A stretch of DNA of 24,075 bases from a virus: positions 1 to 24,075 of the IMG/VR virus record IMGVR_UViG_3300021963_000644. One strand, given 5' to 3'. Shown here piece by piece: positions 17,727 through 24,075 of this stretch; the first letter of the stretch is position 1; every line of letters starts with the position of its first letter. The position numbers were made by a program, and so were the translations under genes. The notes beneath the pieces were generated by a model. That model had not been told where the DNA came from. It searched no databases and was given only the letters and a program-made list of their open reading frames with translations.

Positions 17727-19852
17727 TGCCGACACGGGAATACGCAGTCGATGGTGACGAGGGGTTCATCGGCTTGAACTCCCGTGATAACCCGGTCAAC
17801 CTGGGCAAGAACTTCGTTTCTAAGTCCCAGAATATGCGTATGGATCGTGGCATCGCCACTGTCCGTAAGGGTGCTGAACGCCTCACGACTGGCGCTCTGC
17901 TGGGTGAGACGATCTACGGAGCCTGTGCTTACTCTACCGCTACAGGCACGGAACTGATTGTAGTTTGCGTAGCCGATGGCCTGTATACATTTAACCCTGA
18001 CACTGAGACGACCTCGTTTAAGGTTAATTTTCCCGGCCTGGTTTCTGGCGCTACCTACTCCAGCACTGGGTCTACTGTTACGATTACCAATGCTGCCCAC
18101 GGCCTGCTTGCTGGTGCTAAACTGTATGTCAACACATCGGTTGTAGGCTACGGAGGCGTGGTTACAATTACTGCCGTAACTACGAATACTTTCACATATT
18201 CGATTTCGGCAGCCCGTCCGGCAAGCACTGGGACTGCCACCTATAACGCTACCAACTTCATCGCTCCAGAGGATGAGGTTGAATTGTATCAGGCCACGGG
18301 TATCGGCTATGTTTACATCTTGCGTGGATTCAATAAGTCCACCCTGCGCTGGGACGGGGCTACGACTATTGCTGTTCCCGTAACCGGGACTCACCATAAC
18401 TATCCGAATAGCCGTCACGCAATTTACTACGGCAATCGGCATATCGTTCAGACTGATCGTAATACCATTCAGGTCAGTCATTACCTTCAGGACGACCATT
18501 GGTCTGCGCTGGATGTCTTTACTATCAATGATGGAAGTAACGACAGCATCGTAGCCATCACCCCTTGGACGCTTAACGAGTTCGTCATCTTTATGCGTGG
18601 GAGCATCTTCTACGCAGCAGCTGGCGTAGGCGCTAACGCCGTCGGCGACCCGGCACAAGAAGGTGACTCCTACATCAAGTCCCTTGCTACAGACATCGGC
18701 TGTATTGCCAAGGACTCCATCGTCCAGGCTGGCGGTGGCATCATCTTCCTTTCGGATAACGGGGTCTATATGCTCAACCCTGCCGGGGCTGGAAATGGAG
18801 CTGCCAATACGCCGGAAGGAATGCGACTCCTGACGTTGGCCGAACCGCTATCCGCACCTATCAACGATATCATCTCCCGCATTAACTATAATGCCGTAGG
18901 TGGAGCCGTTGCCACCTATTGGGAGAATCGCTACTATCTGTCTGTACCGCTAGATGCCAGCACCCGGAATAACGTAACGCTTGTCTATAACTTCATTAAC
19001 AAGGCGTGGGAGTCTGTAGACACCTACCCTGAGAATAGCAATGTCACTACCCCAGTGACTGCTACATTCAGCACGGCTTCCTATGTCAGTGGTGGTTTCA
19101 TCAATGTCCAGATCAACAAGGACGGCCACGGCCTGGCAATTGGGGATAGCGTAAACATCTCCTTTACCGAGACGTTTGGTGGCCCTACAGGCGTTACTAC
19201 AAAGTACCCGTCTGGGACTTATGTCGTACAAGCCTACCCGTACGACTCTGTATACTTTTACATCAAGGTTCCGTATACAAACGACTTGGCTATGCCGTCC
19301 GGGTTCTACTGGGGTGGCGCTTGCCTGATTGCGAAGGCTAACTCATTCTCGTTCAAGAAGTTTATCGTAGCCAAGCGTGGCAACCGCCGCCGTATGTTTA
19401 TGGTAAATGAGACAGAGGGAGTGTTCCTTCTTGAGGAACTAGAATACGATGAGTTCGGCAATGCCAGCGGAACGCCAATGCTTCCGTTCTACATCCCTAC
19501 AGTGCTGAACCCCCTATCTTTCGAGCCTATCCAGATTCAAGGAGAACTCATTACTCGCGCCTACTCCTTCCAGACGACCCGTGAAAAGCGTTTCTCTAGC
19601 GTTCAGATCGACGCTACCTTTACCGCCGGGGCAAGTATGCTCACCTCCTTTACCACAGTAAACCCAGACTATACGACTGTAGTAAGCAACTACGGCTCTC
19701 CAACCGACGAGGACGTTCTTTTGCGTCTACCGACTCGCAAGTCTGGCTACTATTCCCAAGTTAAGTTCACAACCCAAAACCTCCGTCCGTCCATTAGGTC
19801 GGTGACTGTTGAAGCCATCGTACCTGGACAGATGACCCAAACCCGTAAATAA
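17726..19852 (+). CDS. Large podovirus-type tail protein, 708 aa
   Basis: This is the long beta-rich protein that follows the connector in podoviruses, comparable to tail hub/nozzle (stabilisation) proteins. The N terminus (EGFIGLNSRDNPVNLGKNFV, then QNMRMDRGIATVRKG) is typical of this group in environmental podoviruses. Two inserted beta domains share an HGL pattern: about residues 107-175 (STVTITNAAHGLLAGAKLYV ... NTFTYSI) and 439-518 (DGHGLAIGDSVNISF ... SGTYVVQAY). Repeated blades with YGNRHIVQ, NEFVIFMRGSIFY and GGIIFLSDNGVYM suggest a propeller-like core. It likely forms the tail tube end. The next gene starts right after the stop. Confidence 0.82.
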   Translation: MPTREYAVDGDEGFIGLNSRDNPVNLGKNFVSKSQNMRMDRGIATVRKGAERLTTGALLGETIYGACAYSTATGTELIVVCVADGLYTFNPDTETTSFKVNFPGLVSGATYSSTGSTVTITNAAHGLLAGAKLYVNTSVVGYGGVVTITAVTTNTFTYSISAARPASTGTATYNATNFIAPEDEVELYQATGIGYVYILRGFNKSTLRWDGATTIAVPVTGTHHNYPNSRHAIYYGNRHIVQTDRNTIQVSHYLQDDHWSALDVFTINDGSNDSIVAITPWTLNEFVIFMRGSIFYAAAGVGANAVGDPAQEGDSYIKSLATDIGCIAKDSIVQAGGGIIFLSDNGVYMLNPAGAGNGAANTPEGMRLLTLAEPLSAPINDIISRINYNAVGGAVATYWENRYYLSVPLDASTRNNVTLVYNFINKAWESVDTYPENSNVTTPVTATFSTASYVSGGFINVQINKDGHGLAIGDSVNISFTETFGGPTGVTTKYPSGTYVVQAYPYDSVYFYIKVPYTNDLAMPSGFYWGGACLIAKANSFSFKKFIVAKRGNRRRMFMVNETEGVFLLEELEYDEFGNASGTPMLPFYIPTVLNPLSFEPIQIQGELITRAYSFQTTREKRFSSVQIDATFTAGASMLTSFTTVNPDYTTVVSNYGSPTDEDVLLRLPTRKSGYYSQVKFTTQNLRPSIRSVTVEAIVPGQMTQTRK

Positions 19853-21118
19853 ATGGCTCAAATCCAATCCCCAGAAACGTATGCTGACGGCCAACAGGTC
19901 ACGGCAGCTCGCCTCAACAATCAGACCAACGGGGCAGTGCTGCTGCCCGGCGCTGTAACAGACCAGACCCCGATTTCCGGCGGTGTGGCTTCTGGCGACG
20001 GCCTCATCGTCCACGATGCCTCTGCTTCGGCTCTCCGTAAGGCCACTGTCACCGAACTGCTTGGAAGCGGAAGTCCGGTGGTTGCATCGTCCTTGACTGG
20101 CGTAACTGGCTCAGACCTCACAATTACCCCTGCTGCCAGCCAGAAGGTTGATGTGGTTGGACTCATTCAAGCCCAGACGCTTACCACTACTGGCAATGCG
20201 ACCATTCAGGGTGAAGCGCAACTTGCTAATGTTGCTGTCGGAGGCTCTGCAAGTTTCAACACAAACACGGCAATTAAGATTCCAGTCGGAATCACTGGCG
20301 ACCGCCCTACAGTCCCTCTTGCCGGACATCTGCGTTACAACTCCACACTAGACCAGGCCGAAATCTATTCGGGTACTGAATGGAAAGCGGTGGGTGGTAG
20401 CCCTTTTGACGCTAGCGGAGGTGTGATTACGACTATTGATGGCTATAAGATCCACACTTATACTGTCTCTGGTACTTTCACTCCTTCGCTGACCAAAGAG
20501 GGTAAGGTCGAAGTACTTGTCGTTGGCGGGGGTGGTGGTGGCGCAAACTATAACCCTCACGGAGGCGGTGGTGGTGGTGGTGCTGTTGTTTCTGGATTTA
20601 TTAATATCGCCAAGAATACGAGTCCAATTTCTGTTGTAGTTGGCACTGGTGGCGCTTCCGGCTCCGGCGGTGGAACCTCTTACTTCAGCACATTTACTTC
20701 CCCCGGAGGTAATTCCGGGTCTGGATATTCTGGGGGATCGTCTGGAACTGCTAATGCTGGAAGTAATGGTGGCCCATCTTCTGGCGGCGGTGGCGGTGGC
20801 GGCGCTAAAACAGTTGGCTTGGGGACAGCCGCAGGAGGACACTTTGGAGGTGAAGGGTTTGGGTCTTCTATTAGCGGAACACTTAAATCCTATGGTGGTG
20901 GCGGTGGTGGTGGTGGCTCTCCATATTCAGGATCTTCCAACTCTCCCGGTGTTGGACTTTCTGGTGGTGCTAATGGCGCTTGGGGAAGTTCCAACGCAAG
21001 TGTCGCAGTCGCAAACTCTGGCGGTGGCGGGGGCGGGGGTTCACTTTTCTCTGACCCAGATAGATACGCATCTTCTGGCGCTGACGGCATCGTTATCATC
21101 CGTTACCGAGTCTCCTAA
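19853..21118 (+). CDS. Tail fibre/adhesin with glycine-rich receptor-binding region, 421 aa
   Basis: The N-terminal 110 residues look like a virion anchor and trimeric shaft (MAQIQSPETYADGQQVTAAR). A linker of the kind found in cyanophage and other fibres follows (GDRPTVPLAGHLRYNSTLDQ, then AEIYSGTEWKAVGG). From about residue 195 the HTYTVSGTFTPS entry leads into a glycine-rich domain with five poly-Gly tracts, closing with GADGIVIIRYRVS. Known adhesins of this architecture pack polyglycine helices into a sandwich and bind surface receptors with the loops between them. It probably determines host range. The stop overlaps the following ATG (TAATG). Confidence 0.88.
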   Translation: MAQIQSPETYADGQQVTAARLNNQTNGAVLLPGAVTDQTPISGGVASGDGLIVHDASASALRKATVTELLGSGSPVVASSLTGVTGSDLTITPAASQKVDVVGLIQAQTLTTTGNATIQGEAQLANVAVGGSASFNTNTAIKIPVGITGDRPTVPLAGHLRYNSTLDQAEIYSGTEWKAVGGSPFDASGGVITTIDGYKIHTYTVSGTFTPSLTKEGKVEVLVVGGGGGGANYNPHGGGGGGGAVVSGFINIAKNTSPISVVVGTGGASGSGGGTSYFSTFTSPGGNSGSGYSGGSSGTANAGSNGGPSSGGGGGGGAKTVGLGTAAGGHFGGEGFGSSISGTLKSYGGGGGGGGSPYSGSSNSPGVGLSGGANGAWGSSNASVAVANSGGGGGGGSLFSDPDRYASSGADGIVIIRYRVS

Positions 21119-21537
21119 TGCTCCTGTCCGAACTAACCTCCTTCGTCGATGCGAACCGCTACAAGGGTCGCAGGGAGGCGTTCGGCATTAACGATACCCG
21201 CAACTACCTCCGTTGGGCGTTCCTCCACGACTACCTGTTCGTGGCCTATGACGAAGGCCGGATCGCCGGGGTGGGCGTGGCCTACCCTATTGGAGAGCCT
21301 TACACCGGGGATGAGGATGCACTGAACCCTGACTTTAAAGTCCAGCCCATCGAGGAGGCTGGCAAAGACCTTTGCATTATGGACTGGTGTGCCGTAAACG
21401 CCGCAGGCCGTATCAGCCTGATTTGGAAGTTCCGGCAACGCTACCCTAACTGGGAAAACCAGAAGAAATGGGCAGTCCAATTCGACAAGGTGGTCGAAAT
21501 CTCTAACAAATACATTAACCTAATCCACACAATCTAA
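21118..21537 (+). CDS. Possible GNAT-like phage protein, 139 aa
   Basis: The sequence suggests a small alpha/beta fold: an N-terminal helix (LLSELTSFVDANRYKGRREA), the strand pair FVAYDEGRIAGVGVAYPIGE resembling the beta2-beta3 hairpin of GNAT proteins, and IMDWCAVNAAGRISLIWKFR as the strand and helix of a putative acetyl-CoA site. The end is RYPNWENQKKWAVQFDKV. The usual Q/RxxGxG/A loop is not clear, so the enzyme may be inactive or the assignment wrong. It lies between the fibre and internal virion genes with one-base overlaps on both sides, a position where small acyltransferase-like genes are found in other podoviruses. Confidence 0.6.
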   Translation: MLLSELTSFVDANRYKGRREAFGINDTRNYLRWAFLHDYLFVAYDEGRIAGVGVAYPIGEPYTGDEDALNPDFKVQPIEEAGKDLCIMDWCAVNAAGRISLIWKFRQRYPNWENQKKWAVQFDKVVEISNKYINLIHTI

Positions 21538-22589
21538 TGGGCGGCTCCGCTAAAACTCCTCAACCTAACCCTCAAGCAGACTACAATCAGTATCTGAATG
21601 AGGCACGAAATGCCCTCAAGGTACAAAGCACAGTACTGCCCGAACAGGCTGTCCTTGAGGAACGCCTTGCCCCGACCCTCATCAATACCCGGATGGCTGG
21701 CCTCAAGGCCACCTCTCAAGGTCTGATGGGCCTTTATGGAGATTTGTACGAGCCTGCCCAGGCTCTCCAGAAGCGTTACGCCACAGACCAGATGGCTATG
21801 CTCAGTGGAATGGGTGGTCAGGCTACCCAAGCCGCCCTTGCGTCTCTTGACCCCACTACCCGTGGCATCTACTCCACCTTCGGTCAGCAGGCTCTGACTG
21901 ACCTTCAGGCTGGCACTGGCCTGACAGCCCAAGAAACGACCCAGGCTCAACAGGCTGCACGTGCCGCTGGAGCTGCCCGTGGTATGTCCTTCAGCCGTCA
22001 GGGTGCTGACCTCGAAATCCTTAACACCTACAATATGGGTCAGCGTCGTCTTGCCCAGCGCCAAGGTGTTGCACAGCAGGCTTACCAGATGGGTGCAGGA
22101 CAGCAACAGGTCGGTCTTACCGGCTTCCTTAATCCCGCCTTCGCCGCCTCCCAGCAGTACAGTCTCACTGGCCTCGCCGGTGGCGCTACCGGGATGTACG
22201 CCGATGTCGGATCGTCTCCCTTCCTCCAGCCGGAATCCCAGTACCTCGCCAACATCCGTGCAAACCGAATCCAAATGGAGACTGCTATTCAGTCTGCCAA
22301 CGCCCAGCGTTCTGGTGCTATCATCGGTGGCGCTCTTCAGGCCGCTGGCACTATCGGAGCCGCCGCTGTTTGCTGGGTCGCGCGCGAAGTTTACGGCGAA
22401 GACCGCGCCGAGTGGATGGTCTTCCGTCAGTGGCTCCTCACCGAAGCCCCAGAATGGCTTCTTGACCTGTATATGCAGGAAGGCGAGCGTTTTGCTAAGT
22501 TCATCTCCGACAAGCCTTTGCTCAAGTTCATCGTCAAGAAGGCGATGGATATCATTGTCGAACCCCGCTTCAAACTCCTTAACGCCTAA
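21537..22589 (+). CDS. Virion protein with glycine zipper and conserved C-terminal domain, 350 aa
   Basis: The start overlaps the previous stop (TAATG). The first 250 residues are Ala, Gln and Gly-rich with long helices (for example YNQYLNEARNALKVQSTVLP and QQALTDLQAGTGLTAQETTQ). Residues about 259-275 form a glycine zipper (SGAIIGGALQAAGTIGAAA), a feature of ejected proteins that enter membranes. A distinct C-terminal domain follows (CWVAREVYGEDRAEWMVFRQ, then LLDLYMQEGERFAKFISDKP). I recognise it from several unrelated phage virion proteins. It is probably a minor structural or ejection protein comparable to T7 internal core proteins. No enzymatic motif is seen. Confidence 0.75.
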   Translation: MGGSAKTPQPNPQADYNQYLNEARNALKVQSTVLPEQAVLEERLAPTLINTRMAGLKATSQGLMGLYGDLYEPAQALQKRYATDQMAMLSGMGGQATQAALASLDPTTRGIYSTFGQQALTDLQAGTGLTAQETTQAQQAARAAGAARGMSFSRQGADLEILNTYNMGQRRLAQRQGVAQQAYQMGAGQQQVGLTGFLNPAFAASQQYSLTGLAGGATGMYADVGSSPFLQPESQYLANIRANRIQMETAIQSANAQRSGAIIGGALQAAGTIGAAAVCWVAREVYGEDRAEWMVFRQWLLTEAPEWLLDLYMQEGERFAKFISDKPLLKFIVKKAMDIIVEPRFKLLNA

Positions 22590-24075
22590 TGGCCTCCCCC
22601 TTCGCCAAGTATCAATCCGAACAGGTTCAGCAGCTAGCCCCAGGCTTCGTGGAAGCCTACGGAAACGCAGGCCGTTCCATTGGTCAAGGCATCGCCGGTG
22701 CAGCATCCTCCATTGCACAAGGGATGGAGAAAGCCGACCAGGTTAAAAAGGAAGAAGCAAAGCAACAGGCCATCATCGGATCGTACCTCAAGCGTGACCC
22801 CCGTGTTCAGGGCGTTAACGCCTTCCTCGCCAATGGCGATCTGAAGAAGGACGACCAAGGCAATGTTTACTTGCCTGAAGAGAACAAAGATAGGTTCGAC
22901 CCGGTCAAGACGGCTGATGCTATCGCTTTCTTCAACAAGACCGGCGGTGATGGTAGCAAGTTGACTGGAGATGCCCTTACCCGGTTTTCCGTTGAGTTTG
23001 AGGCCGACAAGAAGTATGAGGCCGACCAAGCTGCGAAGGAAGGAGCTGCGCTTGAGCGTCGTAAGTTGCTTGCTGACATCAGTAAGACTGAGGCTGAAGC
23101 AGCCGAGAAGTACGCACGTGCTGGCATTAGTGGTGTTCTTGGGGCGTTTGGATCTGGTCAGGATATGTCCACCTACCAGGCTCCGACCACAGGAATGCCT
23201 GCTCCGACTGGCATCAGCGCCACTCCCTCTACAGCGTCGGCTCCTTCCGTGTCTTCGTTCTTGGCCCCCACAGTGCCACAGTTCGGCGGTACTACGCTTG
23301 GAACTTCTAACGCCCCTTCTGGATTTACTCCTGAGCGTTACCAGGCTGGCGTACCCCTGGCGACGACCCTTAAGACGGCCTCTCCGACCCCTGCCGTAGC
23401 GACGACTCCGAAGCCTGTGACTCCGGCTCCGGCTCCGGCTGCCGTTACAGAGCCGATGCCTGTAACCACAAATGCGGATGATGCGAGCAAGGCTTACATC
23501 ACCGAGATTCCCAAGTTGCAGTCGGCTCGCACTCAGTTGGATAATGAATGGCAGAAGGAAGCAGCGATGTTTAGCGCCAACTATCAAATCACTATGGGCC
23601 GACTCACGGCTATGGGTGCTACGTCTGAAGACATCAAGGCCGCCGAAGCGACAGCCAAGACCCAGTACCAGATGAAGGTGGATCGGTACAACGCCAACGT
23701 AGCCTCTGTTGAGTCCCGTCTCGCCGCCTTCCAGAAGACTGCCGACGAAACACGTGCAGCTGAGAAGGCTGCTCAAAGCAGGGCTACTGCCTCCACCGAA
23801 GAACTCAAGACTAACGTCGAGTTCGGCGCTCCCGGTCAGCCTGTTACACCTGGCAAGTTCAAGACGTTCAACGAGAAGGTTGAGGCAAAGATTAACAACG
23901 CTGGAATCGTTCCGGGTCGTACTGGAGGCACTAAGGCCGTCGAGATGCAGGCAGCCGCACAGGATCGCCACACGCAGATTATGGAGAAGTTCCCGACCTG
24001 GTATGATGTCGGACTCACCACGGAAGGTGGCAATCAGTACCAGTGGAAGATGCTGGACTATCCGACCGCTGCCGG
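22589..24075 (+). CDS. Internal virion/ejection-type protein, N-terminal 495 aa (3' end outside window)
   Basis: ATG 22589 overlaps the previous TAA and the frame is open to the end of the window. The N terminus has helical Ala/Gly-rich sequence (EAYGNAGRSIGQGIAGAASS) and a charged helix (MEKADQVKKEEAKQQAIIGS). A Pro/Thr/Ala/Ser-rich flexible section spans about residues 193-295 (for example TPKPVTPAPAPAAVTEPMP). From about 296 to 400 there is a long helical coiled-coil-like section (LQSARTQLDNEWQKEAAMFS). No catalytic motif is visible; a lytic transglycosylase or peptidase domain might follow downstream. Position and composition suggest a long internal protein released with the DNA. Confidence 0.78.
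   Translation, partial: MASPFAKYQSEQVQQLAPGFVEAYGNAGRSIGQGIAGAASSIAQGMEKADQVKKEEAKQQAIIGSYLKRDPRVQGVNAFLANGDLKKDDQGNVYLPEENKDRFDPVKTADAIAFFNKTGGDGSKLTGDALTRFSVEFEADKKYEADQAAKEGAALERRKLLADISKTEAEAAEKYARAGISGVLGAFGSGQDMSTYQAPTTGMPAPTGISATPSTASAPSVSSFLAPTVPQFGGTTLGTSNAPSGFTPERYQAGVPLATTLKTASPTPAVATTPKPVTPAPAPAAVTEPMPVTTNADDASKAYITEIPKLQSARTQLDNEWQKEAAMFSANYQITMGRLTAMGATSEDIKAAEATAKTQYQMKVDRYNANVASVESRLAAFQKTADETRAAEKAAQSRATASTEELKTNVEFGAPGQPVTPGKFKTFNEKVEAKINNAGIVPGRTGGTKAVEMQAAAQDRHTQIMEKFPTWYDVGLTTEGGNQYQWKMLDYPTAA

Noticed and set aside
17678-18658. 326-codon minus-strand frame opposite the tail protein
   Set aside because: No family features, and it covers a recognisable beta-rich tail gene.
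20640-21191. 183-codon + strand frame overlapping the fibre gene
   Set aside because: It arises from the GGT/GGC repeats read out of frame, giving Val/Ala/Leu-rich sequence.
21534-22718. 394-codon minus-strand frame
   Set aside because: It lies opposite two well-supported + strand genes and spans their junction. It is a codon-bias shadow.
22634-23971. 445-codon minus-strand frame opposite the last gene
   Set aside because: The product is Arg/Ser/Leu-rich and repetitive, as expected from antisense of an Ala/Lys-rich gene. It has no domain signature.
1-24075. Integrase, polymerase, lysis cassette, defence operon or insertion sequence
   Set aside because: I looked for their motifs on both strands and saw none. 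Terminase and HTH matches are explained by phage virion genes, so no extra mobile element is claimed.

Overview
The window is part of a tailed double-stranded DNA phage genome, most likely podovirus-like. Every credible gene is on the + strand and genes are tightly packed, with stop/start overlaps such as TAATG, ATGA and GTGA. A complete head and short-tail morphogenesis block is readable: terminase large subunit, portal, scaffold, SU10/DUF5309-type major capsid protein, connector, tail protein, glycine-rich fibre and internal virion proteins. There is no tape measure, tail tube or sheath gene before the sequence ends, and no integrase, polymerase, endolysin or rRNA gene. The host cannot be named. 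Most starts, including that of the capsid gene, lack a Shine-Dalgarno sequence, which suggests a host that does not depend strongly on it.

Left part (1-7202): the 3' end of a cytosine-C5 DNA methyltransferase gene is followed by two small, apparently related ORFs. After them come about a dozen short genes of unknown function, many acidic, interspersed with tiny single-span membrane peptides. Five of the free-standing genes share a leader in which a CA repeat, usually behind a C run, abuts ATG. Other starts are coupled to the previous stop. Hairpin-plus-T terminators at 3818, 5538 and 7176 divide the region into blocks.

Two large non-coding hubs separate the blocks. The first (5550-6323) is AT-rich. 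It carries duplicated GTACAG/CCGCGCCAAGTCA and GGCCTGGCAGGCCC elements and CCTGGGT iterons, and may be an origin or control region. The second (7203-7780) contains an AT-only cruciform-like element, a G-rich block, 22-nt-spaced repeats, a TTGACA promoter candidate and a C/G hairpin. It lies directly before the structural genes and probably controls late transcription.

Right part (7781-24075): two small genes, a tRNA-Thr(UGU) and short basic proteins lead into the terminase. A MerR/excisionase-type HTH gene is wedged between terminase and portal. Portal, a small gene, scaffold, capsid, a small gene, connector, two small structural candidates, a small protein, a 35-residue membrane peptide, the large tail protein, the glycine-rich fibre, a possible GNAT-like protein and two internal-virion-type proteins follow. 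The last gene runs off the end. The order is that of a virion assembly operon: packaging, shell, connector, tail, adhesin, ejection proteins.
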